A stretch of 27,184 bases of DNA from an uncultured Oscillospiraceae bacterium (GCA_900757695.1 CAAEOU010000366.1:1-27184); one strand, 5' to 3'; shown: positions 8,117-16,030, counted from the stretch's first letter. Notes: generated from the letters alone by a model not told the origin. Program-made: numbers and translations.

Positions 8117-8145
8117 AATGTACCATAACAATGTTATTTCGTCAA
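8117..8145 (-). promoter_or_regulatory. yhbD promoter with palindrome in its spacer
   Basis: Minus strand: TTGACG (8145-8140), 17-bp spacer, TACATT (8122-8117). ATAACA-A-TGTTAT, a perfect inverted repeat, fills 8125-8137 inside the spacer, where MerR-family proteins bind. A second copy of TAACAATGT sits at 8113-8121, 13 bp from the one at 8126-8134. Confidence 0.7.
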
Positions 8146-8205
8146 GGGGTTTGTGACGCAATTCAAAGATTCTTAAAAACTTCTTCGCTTTTCCTTTTTG
8201 CCGCC

Positions 8206-8234
8206 TTGCATTCAACTTTGATTTCCAATATAAT
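8206..8234 (+). promoter_or_regulatory. rsmA promoter
   Basis: TTGCAT (8206-8211), 17 bp, TATAAT (8229-8234). Divergent from the yhbD promoter. The leader contains AATGAT/ATCATT (8241-8255) and a GCCGG-GAAA-CCGGC hairpin with a GNRA loop (8267-8280), 16 bases before the ATG. Confidence 0.8.
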
Positions 8235-8296
8235 AAAAGAAATGATCGGATCATTTTCAATTACCCGCCGGGAAACCGGCAGAAAGCTGGTTTTTC

Positions 8297-9166
8297 ATGA
8301 ATCTCTGCGATATCAACGTGATTAAGCCCCTGCTGCAAAAGCATGGGTTTCACTTTTCCAAGTCCAAGGGGCAGAACTTTCTGACCCAGAGCTGGGTACC
8401 CCGTGAAATCGCCGATGGTGCGGGGATTGACAAAACCTGCGGCGTACTGGAAGTCGGCCCCGGGATCGGCCCCTTGACGCAGGCGCTCTGTGAAAATGCA
8501 GACAAGGTTGTTTCTGTGGAAGTGGACACCTCCCTTGCCCCTGTACTGGCCGAAACCATGGCGGATACCAACAATTTTACGCTGATCTTTGGCGATATCC
8601 TGAAAGCAGATATCCCAGCACTGGTGCAGGAGCACTTTCAGGGACTCCGTCCCATGGCCTGCGCCAATCTTCCATACTATATCACTTCTCCGGTGCTCTC
8701 TGCCCTGCTGGAATCAAAATGCTTTGAATCCATCACCGTCATGGTGCAGAAGGAAGTGGCCCAGCGAATCTGTGCCCAACCCGGAAGCAAGGACTACAGT
8801 GCGTTTTCCCTCTTCTGTCAGTATTATGCCCAACCGGAGATTCTGTTCGATGTTCCTCCCTCCTGCTTTATTCCCCAGCCCAAGGTCACTTCTGCGGTGA
8901 TTACGCTTCCCTGCCGGAAGGCGCCGCCCTGCCCCATTGCGGATGAAAAGCTCTTTTTCCGCACCGTTCGGGCCAGCTTTGCCCAGCGGCGCAAAACGCT
9001 GGTAAATGGCTTGTCCTCTGGCTTTGGCACACTCTCCAAAGCCCAAATTATCGCATGTCTTACCGCTGCGGGACTCCCGGAAAATGTCCGGGGCGAGACC
9101 TTGGGAATCCCTGAATTTGCCCGAGTCGCAGAGGAAATCGGAAAGGTATTGATGCCGCAGGAATAA
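8297..9166 (+). CDS. rsmA: 16S rRNA A1518/A1519 dimethyltransferase (KsgA)
   Basis: 289 residues, the usual length for this universal enzyme, which dimethylates two adjacent adenines in helix 45 of 16S rRNA during 30S assembly. Seen in sequence: the N-terminal SKSKGQNFL, SAM motif I LEVGPGIGPLTQAL (51-64), acidic motif II (VEVD, 74-77), FGDILKAD (98-105), catalytic motif IV NLPYYI (124-129), and a C-terminal helical domain with FAQRRKTLVNGL. Loss in other bacteria gives kasugamycin resistance (known). There is no good ribosome site before ATG 8297, only AGAAAG, but the distance to the QNFL motif fits the family and no better start exists. It is a single-gene unit with its own promoter and terminator. 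Confidence 0.96.
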   Translation: MNLCDINVIKPLLQKHGFHFSKSKGQNFLTQSWVPREIADGAGIDKTCGVLEVGPGIGPLTQALCENADKVVSVEVDTSLAPVLAETMADTNNFTLIFGDILKADIPALVQEHFQGLRPMACANLPYYITSPVLSALLESKCFESITVMVQKEVAQRICAQPGSKDYSAFSLFCQYYAQPEILFDVPPSCFIPQPKVTSAVITLPCRKAPPCPIADEKLFFRTVRASFAQRRKTLVNGLSSGFGTLSKAQIIACLTAAGLPENVRGETLGIPEFARVAEEIGKVLMPQE

Positions 9167-9188
9167 TACGTTTTATATAAATCTAAAA

Positions 9189-9220
9189 GCCCTGACAGGT
9201 AAATATCTGTCAGGGCCTTT
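9189..9220 (+). terminator. rsmA intrinsic terminator
   Basis: GCCCTGACAG (9189-9198) pairs perfectly with CTGTCAGGGC (9207-9216), 8-nt loop, then CTTT. Confidence 0.88.
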
Positions 9221-9324
9221 GCGTATCAAATTGTTTTTCCCTTGCCAAACAGAGGATTTTGGACTTTACATACCCGCATGACCCTACAGGGACGCTTTGT
9301 GTCCCATCTATGCGCAATCTCCCA

Positions 9325-10116
9325 TCAAGGCATTTTCCGCACCACATCAAGGCTGTGGCCCGTTGCGCCAACCAGATCTGCATTTTCACAGACTGTAAGA
9401 TGATAGGCCAGATACAGCTGGAATTCCTCCTCGGTCAGACGCTCCAGCATATCCTGCATCAGATATCCCGGCCCGTCTGTGGCCACATAGTGCATCCGTT
9501 CTACAGGAAAGCCCTGCATCATCTGATCGATCTCCGTCTTCCGCAGCAGCACAAAGATATCCTCCGGCTGATTGCGGAACGTAAAGCCCCGAGGCTCCAG
9601 CACGCCGCGCCCAATCAGCTCCGCCACATGCTGCTGTCCAAAGGCATACTTCAAAATAGAGCCATCGGCAATGCAGTAGGCCGTCATGATGATCCCGCCG
9701 GGCTTTGTGACCCGCACCGCTTCCGCCATCGCCTGCATTCTCTCTTCCTTCGTTCCAAGGTGATACATGGGCCCCAGCAGCAGGGTCATATCAAACTGCT
9801 CGCCCTCCAGCATGGAGAGGTTCTCCGCACTGCCCGCCAGCGCCGTCAGCGGGTGCGCCGGACTGATCTTGCTGCGAAGGATCTCCAGATTACGCATCAC
9901 CGGCTCTATCGCCGTCACCTCTGCTCCCAGGGCCGCAAGAGCCAGCGAATACCGTCCCGTTCCGGCTCCTACCTCCAGCACCCTCTGTCCGGGCTGCAAG
10001 TATGCTTGGATATAGCCCATGGTGGTCAGATACTCCAGCTCCCCCCGGCGGCTCCTGCTGAGGCGTCCATCTTCATCGTACTGCTCATAGTACGCTTCCA
10101 GATAATGCTTCTCCAT
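9325..10116 (-). CDS. Class I SAM-dependent methyltransferase, substrate unknown
   Basis: 263 residues from ATG 10116, which has GGAGGA 9 bases upstream; the ATG five codons earlier lacks one. Motif I is VLEVGAGTGRYSLAL (46-60), motif II IEPV, post-motif AGSAENL and motif IV FDMTLLLGPMYHL, followed by VTKPGGIIMTAYC. This is the small-molecule or lipid type of Rossmann methyltransferase (UbiE-like core). The C-terminal part (about 160-263) is a helical cap that differs from the known biosynthetic enzymes I can recall, and no substrate can be named. It is a single-gene unit; its whole leader is a hairpin repeat (10135-10242) placed between promoter and ribosome site. Confidence 0.9.
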   Translation of the reverse strand: MEKHYLEAYYEQYDEDGRLSRSRRGELEYLTTMGYIQAYLQPGQRVLEVGAGTGRYSLALAALGAEVTAIEPVMRNLEILRSKISPAHPLTALAGSAENLSMLEGEQFDMTLLLGPMYHLGTKEERMQAMAEAVRVTKPGGIIMTAYCIADGSILKYAFGQQHVAELIGRGVLEPRGFTFRNQPEDIFVLLRKTEIDQMMQGFPVERMHYVATDGPGYLMQDMLERLTEEEFQLYLAYHLTVCENADLVGATGHSLDVVRKMP

Positions 10117-10134
10117 CCTATATTCCTCCATAAA

Positions 10135-10242
10135 GGCAATACCGCATAATTCAGCGGAGAGATCTGGCGGGGAATTTTATGTCACAAATTTGTAGAGAAA
10201 AAGAACTGCCAAAGCCCGCAGATGTAATTGTTCGGTATTGCC
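10135..10242 (-). repeat. Hairpin repeat, short copy, with perfect 10-bp terminal inverted repeats
   Basis: Left end GGCAATACCG (10135-10144) and right end CGGTATTGCC (10233-10242) are perfect inverted repeats; one more A/T pair extends them. The centre is a CACAAATTTGTAG dyad. The interior matches the copy at 17458-17622: over one 36-column stretch from 10207, 28 positions agree, including an exact GCCAAAGCCC. It fills the leader between the methyltransferase promoter and its ribosome site. It may be a MITE-like element or a structured leader RNA. Confidence 0.72.
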
Positions 10243-10255
10243 TGAAATATTTCCA

Positions 10256-10284
10256 ATTATAGCATCGTGCAAAAATGCCGTCAA
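10256..10284 (-). promoter_or_regulatory. Promoter for the methyltransferase gene
   Basis: Minus strand TTGACG (10284-10279), 17 bp, TATAAT (10261-10256). Transcription should begin near 10249, just before the hairpin repeat. Confidence 0.8.
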
Positions 10285-10304
10285 TCTCTCTAATGTGGCT
10301 CGGG

Positions 10305-11219
10305 TCATTCCCTGCTGAGAATGTCTGTCTCCCGCAGGGTCATTAAAAACTGCTGAAGTGCAGGGTTCTTTTGATCTCTTCGCCATGCGGCAATGATTTC
10401 TTCCTGCTCTCCCGCTCCAATCAGCGGAACAAACACCAAATTATCTGCATTGTAGAGCTTGTAGGTGCAGTAGTCCGGCAGAATAGAGACCCCCTCTTCC
10501 GATGCAACCATCATCAGCACGCTCTCCGTATCCGAGGACCGAAACAGAATATTGGGCTTGTAGCCCGCACCCTTATAGAGCTCCATAAAGAAAGCGTCAC
10601 CATAGGAGTCATTGGCGGCGGAAGGCGACATGTAGAGAATGTTTTCTCCCCGGAGTTCTGTCCTGCGCAGCGCAGTTCGCTGTGCGAAGGGATGCCGGGC
10701 GTACAGGGCCACCACCAACCGTGCCCGCTCTACCGTCAAATATTCAATATCCGGGTTCTGCTTCAAATTGGTACTGTCCCATGTAAAAATAATATCATAT
10801 TCGTTACTGAGCAGCCCCGCTGCCAGTACATCGGTGGAGCAGCGGTAAAAGGTGATGAGCACATTGCTGTGGGTCTCATGGAATCCACGCATAAGCACCG
10901 ACAGATCACTGCGTTCATACCCTCTAACATACCCCACACGAAGAGTGCCAATGAGTCCGGTGGACGCATCATGCACCCGATCGATGGCACGGCTCATCCG
11001 TTCCAAAATTGCCTTTGCTTCAATCAAAAACGCACGTCCCGCCGTGGTTAGCGTCACTGGACGGGTAGTCCGGTCAAACAGGCGGCAGCCAAGCGTTTCC
11101 TCCAGAAGCCGGATCTGCTGGGTCACAGCCGTCTGGGAGACGTAATGCTGCTCCGCCGCCTTGGTAAAGCTCTGATTCTCTGCCGCAGCCACAAAATACT
11201 TCAGCTGATTGGTATTCAT
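10305..11219 (-). CDS. LysR-family transcriptional regulator
   Basis: 304 residues. Residues 1-60 are the family's winged helix-turn-helix (LKYFVAAAENQSFTKAAEQH, VSQTAVTQQIRLLEETLG, FDRTTRPVTLT). Residues 90-295 are a periplasmic-binding-like effector domain with the usual GTLRVGYV start and EGVSILPDY near the end. It is divergent from an NSS-family symporter gene, and the shared region carries LysR-type inverted repeats (11244-11258 and 11300-11319), so it very likely controls that transporter and itself. The ligand is unknown; an amino acid or amine carried by the symporter is the natural guess. The ribosome site is weak (GAGAAA). The gene ends 21 bp before its neighbour's promoter. Confidence 0.94.
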   Translation of the reverse strand: MNTNQLKYFVAAAENQSFTKAAEQHYVSQTAVTQQIRLLEETLGCRLFDRTTRPVTLTTAGRAFLIEAKAILERMSRAIDRVHDASTGLIGTLRVGYVRGYERSDLSVLMRGFHETHSNVLITFYRCSTDVLAAGLLSNEYDIIFTWDSTNLKQNPDIEYLTVERARLVVALYARHPFAQRTALRRTELRGENILYMSPSAANDSYGDAFFMELYKGAGYKPNILFRSSDTESVLMMVASEEGVSILPDYCTYKLYNADNLVFVPLIGAGEQEEIIAAWRRDQKNPALQQFLMTLRETDILSRE

Positions 11220-11243
11220 TTTCTCGGGTCACCCAGCCTTATC

Positions 11244-11258
11244 ATAAGTTTTACTTAT
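11244..11258. promoter_or_regulatory. LysR-type operator
   Basis: ATAAG-TTTTA-CTTAT is a perfect 5-bp inverted repeat containing T-N11-A. It abuts the LysR gene's -10 box, a position suited to autorepression. Confidence 0.6.
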
Positions 11259-11286
11259 TCTATCATGTAAAAAATCCGGTTGTCAA
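11257..11286 (-). promoter_or_regulatory. Promoter of the LysR gene
   Basis: Minus strand TTGACA (11286-11281), 18 bp, TAGAAT (11262-11257). Its -35 box overlaps the -35 of the divergent symporter promoter. Confidence 0.7.
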
Positions 11287-11308
11287 CCAATTCATTTCCA
11301 AGTAAAAT
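11280..11308 (+). promoter_or_regulatory. Promoter of the NSS symporter gene
   Basis: TTGTCA (11280-11285), 17 bp, TAAAAT (11303-11308). A second inverted repeat, AAGTA (11300-11304) with TACTT (11315-11319), overlaps the -10 box and may be a regulator site. Confidence 0.65.
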
Positions 11309-11340
11309 TATAAATACTTTTGAATGTAAGGAGCTTATAC

Positions 11341-12696
11341 ATGAAACGAGAATCTTTCCAGTCCCGGCTGGGGTTCCTGCTGGTATCTGCCGGATGCGCC
11401 ATTGGCATCGGTAATGTCTGGCGTTTCCCCTATGTGGTCGGGCAAAATGGCGGCGGTCTGTTTGTGCTGCTGTATCTGATTTTTCTGGTACTCATGGGTC
11501 TTCCGGTCTTGACCATGGAGCTGGCCGTTGGCCGTGCCAGCCGCAAGAGCGCAGTGCTGGCCTATCGGGCGCTGGAAAAGCCCAAGTCCAAATGGCATAT
11601 CCACGGTTGGTTCGCCATTCTCGGCTGCTATTTGCTGATGATGTACTATACCACCGTTTCCGGCTGGATGCTGGACTACTTTGTAAAGTTTGTCACCGGA
11701 ACCTTCCACGGCGGCATGGACTCTGCCTCTGCCGAGAGTGTATTTGGCACCATGCTGTCGAATCCTACGGAAATGGCAGTCTTTATGATAATCACCGTCA
11801 TTGCAGGCTTCCTTGTTTGCAGCAAGGGGCTTCAAAATGGCCTTGAGAAAATCAGCAAGTACATGATGTGTGCACTGCTGGTACTGATCGTGGTGCTGGC
11901 CATCCACTCCCTGACGCTCTCCGGCGCCGCCGAGGGTCTGAAATTCTATCTGGTACCCAATCTGGACGCCGTAAAAGAAAACGGCTGGGGCAGCGTAGTC
12001 GCCGCCGCCATGAACCAGTCCTTCTTCACCCTGAGTTTGGGTGTTGCTGCGATGGAGATCTTCGGCAGCTATATGAGCAAGGATCACACCCTCACCAGCG
12101 AGGGCGTTCGCATCTGTGCACTGGACACCTTTGTTGCAGTACTCAGCGGCCTTATCATCTTCCCCGCCTGCTTCAGCTATGGGGTAGAGGCCGGTGCAGG
12201 CCCCAGCCTGATTTTCATCACACTGCCCAACGTCTTTGTCAATATGGCAGGTGGCCGTGTATGGGGTGCACTGTTCTTCCTGTTCATGACCTTCGCCAGC
12301 TTTTCCACCGTCATTGCGGTGTTCGAGAACATCATGTCCTTCTGCATGGATATGTTCGGATGGGATCGGAAGAAGGCCGCAATCATCAACTGCGTCATTA
12401 TCCTCATTACCTCCATGCCCTGCGTCTTGGGCTACAATGTATGGAGCGAGCTCCACATCATCGGGGCACGGGATGTACTGGACAGCGAAGATTTCCTTGT
12501 CAGCAACCTGCTGCTTCCCATTGGCTCTCTGATTTACCTGCTGTTCTGCGTGACCAAATGGGGCTGGGGTGCAGAGAACTACTTTGAAGAAGCCAATACC
12601 GGCGCAGGCATCAAGCTGAAAAAATGGCTCAAGCCCTATCTTCAGTTCGTTCTGCCGGTGCTGATCCTCATTATCCTGATTCAGGGATTGATTTGA
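11341..12696 (+). CDS. Neurotransmitter:sodium symporter (NSS) family transporter
   Basis: 451 residues from ATG 11341, set by AAGGAG at 11328-11333 with a 7-base spacer. It shows the LeuT-fold NSS signature in TM1 (SAGCAIGIGNVWRFPYVVGQ), with GGG and the TM2 stretch GLPVLTMELAVGR following. About eleven hydrophobic segments are seen, the usual bacterial number (eleven rather than twelve). TM6 (NQSFFTLSLGVAAMEIFGSYM) and TM8 (FASFSTVIAVFENIMSF) carry the substrate and sodium site regions. These proteins import amino acids such as tryptophan, leucine or tyrosine with sodium; the substrate here cannot be read from sequence. Regulated most likely by the divergent LysR protein. Ends in a strong terminator. 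Confidence 0.95.
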   Translation: MKRESFQSRLGFLLVSAGCAIGIGNVWRFPYVVGQNGGGLFVLLYLIFLVLMGLPVLTMELAVGRASRKSAVLAYRALEKPKSKWHIHGWFAILGCYLLMMYYTTVSGWMLDYFVKFVTGTFHGGMDSASAESVFGTMLSNPTEMAVFMIITVIAGFLVCSKGLQNGLEKISKYMMCALLVLIVVLAIHSLTLSGAAEGLKFYLVPNLDAVKENGWGSVVAAAMNQSFFTLSLGVAAMEIFGSYMSKDHTLTSEGVRICALDTFVAVLSGLIIFPACFSYGVEAGAGPSLIFITLPNVFVNMAGGRVWGALFFLFMTFASFSTVIAVFENIMSFCMDMFGWDRKKAAIINCVIILITSMPCVLGYNVWSELHIIGARDVLDSEDFLVSNLLLPIGSLIYLLFCVTKWGWGAENYFEEANTGAGIKLKKWLKPYLQFVLPVLILIILIQGLI

Positions 12697-12712
12697 TTCC
12701 ATAACCGCTTTT

Positions 12713-12747
12713 GGGGTGCTGCAAGAGATTTTGCAGCACCCCCTTTT
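12713..12747 (+). terminator. Terminator of the NSS gene
   Basis: GGGGTGCTGCAA (12713-12724) pairs perfectly with TTGCAGCACCCC (12731-12742), 6-nt loop, then CTTTT. Confidence 0.92.
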
Positions 12748-12763
12748 ATATGCCCGCTCCAGA

Positions 12764-12803
12764 CGAAAACCCCCGCCGCAGGTCTGTAGCCGTGCGGTGG
12801 GGG
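12764..12803 (-). terminator. Terminator of the GntP-type permease gene
   Basis: On the minus strand the 11-bp stem 12803-12793 with 12780-12770 (one G-U pair) is followed by TTTTCG. It lies 17 bp beyond the permease stop codon. Confidence 0.85.
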
Positions 12804-12819
12804 TATGTATTATGTTTAC

Positions 12820-14169
12820 TTAGGGCAGCATGGGGAAGGCCGTCATCAGCAGAACTGCCAGAATGTTTCCGATAAAGGTAAACAGCATGGTAGTCATAGC
12901 GATGGGAGGATAGCCCTCCTTATACTTGATCCCGGTAATGCTCATCATTGCCACGATAGCGCCTGCGAAGGGCAGGGAATCGAGAACCGTGGTGGACATG
13001 ACCAGAGCCCGGAAGGCATTCGTTGCATTGACCCCAAGCACAGGAATAAATGTGCTGGCAGCAGCCATGGCGGCAATGATCATACCGGAGGCAGAAGCTG
13101 CGGCACCCAGAAGCATGATGGCCATAATGGACAGGGCGATCAGCGAGGGGCCGGGCATATTCACGAAGAAGTTGCTGATGGTCTCAAAGGAAGGCGCCGC
13201 CTCAATGGCATAGCCCAGAGTGAAGTTCAGCAGGATAATGGCAGGAACGCCGGCGATGGTAACACCGTCATTCATGCTGTCCACAACGGTCATTACACGG
13301 CTGACACCGTCCTTCTTGGGGATGTACACGCCATAGCAGATGATGCCGGCAATGCAGCCCACAGCCATGCTCATCCATGCAGCCTGAGAGAGCCACAGGG
13401 AATAGCTGACAGGAATGACGATCAGAGGGATAATGGTCAGGATCACCGGAGGCAGGTGGCTTTCATCTACCACTGCAGGCTCCAGCGGGCCATACTCAAA
13501 CTTTGCGCCGTTCTTCACATCCTTGCCCATGCGCTTATTGATGTAGAAGGTAGAGGCGGCCAGTACAAACAGTACATAAATAAAGCCAACAATGGTGCTG
13601 GACCACGAGGTAACGCCGAAGTCCTTGAGGATGTTCTGACAGAGAATGTTGGGGGCGGCCAGAGAGCCGGGCACCACGTTGCCCATGGAGGAGCCAAGCA
13701 CCAGCATCACAGGCATGTACTTTCTGGGAATATCCGCCTCATACATAACGCCGGTGGCGATGCCGATCATGGTAAACAGGGATGCGAAGGGGTCAACGCC
13801 TACATAGTTGAACACCATGTTCATGAATACCACGCAGATAAATCCAAAGATCCGTTTGGTCTGAGGCTTTGCGTCCTTGCCCAGAAGTCCCAGCAGAAAC
13901 CGGGACAGAGAATGGGCCGCACCGGAGTCGATAAACATTTTTCCGAAAATTGCGCCGAACAGATACAGCGGAAGCAATGTAGCTGCCTGCTCGCCTACCT
14001 TCGGCATGATGGTTTCATTGAAGGTCTGGATCAGGGGCATATTGTTGGTGACCAGCACAACAAGGCATGCGACCATGACCACATAGGCCAGATGGAACCC
14101 TTTGTAGGTAAAGTAGATGACGATAAAGAACGCCACCAAAATACCAAGAAGTCCAATGATGTCTGACAT
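12820..14169 (-). CDS. GntP-family permease (gluconate/carboxylate type)
   Basis: 449 residues from ATG 14169, preceded by AAAGGAG; the longer open frame upstream would start inside the leader hairpin. The protein is almost wholly hydrophobic, about 12-13 membrane segments, and matches the GntP/ion-transporter superfamily: LGSSMGNVVPGSLAAPNIL, with two re-entrant-like Gly/Ser/Ala-rich stretches (GAAASASGMIIAAMAAAS) and a terminal SMTG-like GIKYKEGYPPIAM. Members carry gluconate, hydroxybutyrate or other organic acids with protons; the substrate here is unknown. It has no catabolic genes beside it in this window, so it is a single-gene unit with its own promoter and a strong leader hairpin just before the ribosome site. 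Confidence 0.88.
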   Translation of the reverse strand: MSDIIGLLGILVAFFIVIYFTYKGFHLAYVVMVACLVVLVTNNMPLIQTFNETIMPKVGEQAATLLPLYLFGAIFGKMFIDSGAAHSLSRFLLGLLGKDAKPQTKRIFGFICVVFMNMVFNYVGVDPFASLFTMIGIATGVMYEADIPRKYMPVMLVLGSSMGNVVPGSLAAPNILCQNILKDFGVTSWSSTIVGFIYVLFVLAASTFYINKRMGKDVKNGAKFEYGPLEPAVVDESHLPPVILTIIPLIVIPVSYSLWLSQAAWMSMAVGCIAGIICYGVYIPKKDGVSRVMTVVDSMNDGVTIAGVPAIILLNFTLGYAIEAAPSFETISNFFVNMPGPSLIALSIMAIMLLGAAASASGMIIAAMAAASTFIPVLGVNATNAFRALVMSTTVLDSLPFAGAIVAMMSITGIKYKEGYPPIAMTTMLFTFIGNILAVLLMTAFPMLP

Positions 14170-14192
14170 TTTGTGTCTCCTTTCACACAACC

Positions 14193-14228
14193 CCCGCCGT
14201 TTTGTGGATTGGACTCCAAAACGACGGG
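14193..14228 (-). promoter_or_regulatory. Leader stem-loop before the permease ribosome site
   Basis: On the minus strand CCCGTCGTTTTG (14228-14217) pairs with CAAAACGGCGGG (14204-14193), 12 bp with one G-U pair and a 12-nt loop. No U run follows; the ribosome site begins about 10 bases later. It may tune mRNA stability or translation. Confidence 0.6.
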
Positions 14229-14250
14229 TTTTTGTACAATCTGCATACAT

Positions 14251-14279
14251 ATTATCTAAAAAACTGCCAAATGTGTCAA
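14251..14279 (-). promoter_or_regulatory. Promoter of the permease gene
   Basis: Minus strand TTGACA (14279-14274), 17 bp, GATAAT (14256-14251), close to consensus. Confidence 0.82.
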
Positions 14280-14551
14280 CATACAGATTCGAGCAGAAAC
14301 CTACATTTTGTTACTTGTGTTCCATTTCGACACAAACTTGTCTAATCCTATTCATATTTTTTAGAAGACTTGTCACATATATTTCGGACATCCCACCTGA
14401 TGCATCTTCTTATTTCTGTTTCGAGAAGACATTTTATGTACTTACTTCCAGGTGTGTATACAAATTGATGATTTCATAGCTACAGAATGTGAACTTATCA
14501 CCGCATTCTTTGCAGTTTTTCCTTTCATCTGTATTACAGGAAAGAAAGCAG
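14280..14551. other. AT-rich intergenic stretch between two divergent promoters
   Basis: No credible gene is seen. The base composition is clearly more AT-rich than the flanking genes. One inverted repeat, TTGTGT (14315-14320) with ACACAA (14330-14335), lies upstream of the permease promoter and could be an operator. Short repeats of ACTTGT occur near 14313, 14336 and 14368. No terminator or tRNA was found. Confidence 0.45.
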
Positions 14552-14580
14552 TTGATATCCCATTCCTTCCCGTTTATAAT
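14552..14580 (+). promoter_or_regulatory. Promoter of the O-antigen-ligase-like gene
   Basis: TTGATA (14552-14557), 17 bp, TATAAT (14575-14580), 36 bp before the start codon. Confidence 0.8.
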
Positions 14581-14615
14581 GGATGTATATTCACCCTTTA
14601 TTTTGAGAGGTATTT

Positions 14616-16028
14616 ATGACTCATTCTACCCTTCGTTCTCCTGTCACATGGCTGCTGGCGCTGATCGTCATTCAGCCTGTGCTGGACGTGCTATCCTATT
14701 GGCTCAATGCCAGCGGCAGTGAAAACACGCTGACACTGGCCCTGCGGCTGCTGCTTCTGCTGATCACCTGCGGCACCGGCTTTCTGATGGCACCGCACAA
14801 GCGCCCCTATTATATCACAGGCGGCATCCTGCTCCTGCTGGTGCTGGGCCACATTGCCGCCTGCCTGCAATACGGCTATGGGCAGCCCCTTCGTGACCTG
14901 ACCAATCTGGTTCGCATCTTTTTATTGCCGTTGACCACGCTGAGTTTCATTACATTTCTTCAGGTATGGCCGGAGCTTCGCGCAAAAATCCCCGGCGCCT
15001 TTTTCCTGTGTCTTGTAATGATTCTACTGGTGGAGCTGCTCTCCACTGTCACAGGTACCGACCCCCACACCTATGCCAACAAATCCATCGGTGTTCTGGG
15101 CTGGTTCTACTTCGCCAACAGTCAAAGCGCCATTCTCACCATGCTTGTCCCTGTCTCCATCGTCTATGCATGGCATCGGTGGCCCGGAGCCATTGCGGCC
15201 GGACTTTGCAGCCTTATCGGGATGGGTATGCTGTTTCTATTTGCCACAAGGCTTGCCTATCTTGGGTGTCTTGCCGTTGGTGCAGCGCTAGGGCTCTGCT
15301 TTCTCCTTCATCGCAATAAAGCGCTTGGTCTTTGGCTGCTGGTGCTGACTCTGGTGTTCGGCGCAATGCTTCCAATATCGCCCATGGCCAAAAACCAGAA
15401 GCTAGTGGCGGAAAACGCAATTCTCAAGCAGGAAGACATCGACACCATGACCATGGCAGACACCGCCGCCGCAGAGGCCCATGGTCTCACCGGGGACCAG
15501 CTCAGGCTGGCCCAGCTGGAACACAGCTATGAGACATATCTGCCCGGTCTGGTGGAGCATTTCGGTCTCCAGCGTACCGCTGAGGCTTACAGCTACAGCA
15601 CCAAAGCCTCTGATATCTGTGATGTCCGTCGTGCAAGGATCACCTACAGTCGCCTGCTGCTGGAGGACTCCCCGACGCTTTCCAAATTCTTTGGCATGGA
15701 GCTGAGTCGTTGGGACTCCAGCTCCGGCAGCTATGATGTAGAAAACGATCTGCATGGGATCTTCTTCCTCTGTGGCGGGGCGGGGCTCTGTCTGATCCTG
15801 ATCTTCTTTGGCTATTTTATCGTAGCTGTCCTGTGCTGTCTGTTCCGCTACCGTGCAAAGCTCCTGACACCGGACTTTGTGGCGCTCTGTACTGCTCTGA
15901 TTTTGTGTGGTGCCCACGTCTATGCCACCGCCGGAGTGCTCCGCCGGCCCAATGCCGCTTTTTATCTGGCGGTCTGTCTGGCCATGCTTTGGCAGGACGC
16001 AAAACCACCTCATATGAAAGAAACATAA
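14616..16028 (+). CDS. O-antigen ligase/polymerase-like membrane protein (Wzy_C type)
   Basis: 470 residues with about ten or eleven hydrophobic segments. A long hydrophilic loop (roughly residues 255-385) is followed by VENDLHGIFFLCGGAGL, which resembles the conserved Asn/His-Leu-Gly turn of the Wzy_C domain of O-antigen ligases and polymerases. In Gram-positive bacteria such proteins polymerise or transfer undecaprenyl-linked wall glycans such as teichuronic acid or capsule (family knowledge); which glycan is unknown here. GAGAGG lies 5 bases before the ATG. It is an isolated single-gene unit with no glycosyltransferase neighbours, which is unusual, so its partner pathway must be encoded elsewhere. 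The superfamily call is moderately sure. Confidence 0.78.
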   Translation: MTHSTLRSPVTWLLALIVIQPVLDVLSYWLNASGSENTLTLALRLLLLLITCGTGFLMAPHKRPYYITGGILLLLVLGHIAACLQYGYGQPLRDLTNLVRIFLLPLTTLSFITFLQVWPELRAKIPGAFFLCLVMILLVELLSTVTGTDPHTYANKSIGVLGWFYFANSQSAILTMLVPVSIVYAWHRWPGAIAAGLCSLIGMGMLFLFATRLAYLGCLAVGAALGLCFLLHRNKALGLWLLVLTLVFGAMLPISPMAKNQKLVAENAILKQEDIDTMTMADTAAAEAHGLTGDQLRLAQLEHSYETYLPGLVEHFGLQRTAEAYSYSTKASDICDVRRARITYSRLLLEDSPTLSKFFGMELSRWDSSSGSYDVENDLHGIFFLCGGAGLCLILIFFGYFIVAVLCCLFRYRAKLLTPDFVALCTALILCGAHVYATAGVLRRPNAAFYLAVCLAMLWQDAKPPHMKET

Positions 16029-16030
16029 AA

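Noticed and set aside
9259..10149. A 296-codon plus-strand open frame across the methyltransferase gene
   Set aside because: It runs antisense to a clear SAM methyltransferase and has no ribosome site or family pattern.
11335..12702. A 455-codon open frame on the minus strand opposite the NSS gene
   Set aside because: It covers the transporter almost end to end, has no ribosome site and a composition (Gln, His, Asp rich) typical of the complement of membrane-protein codons; no family is visible.
12805..14166. A 453-codon plus-strand open frame opposite the permease gene
   Set aside because: Same reasoning: it mirrors the hydrophobic gene, begins in the terminator hairpin and lacks any recognisable domain.
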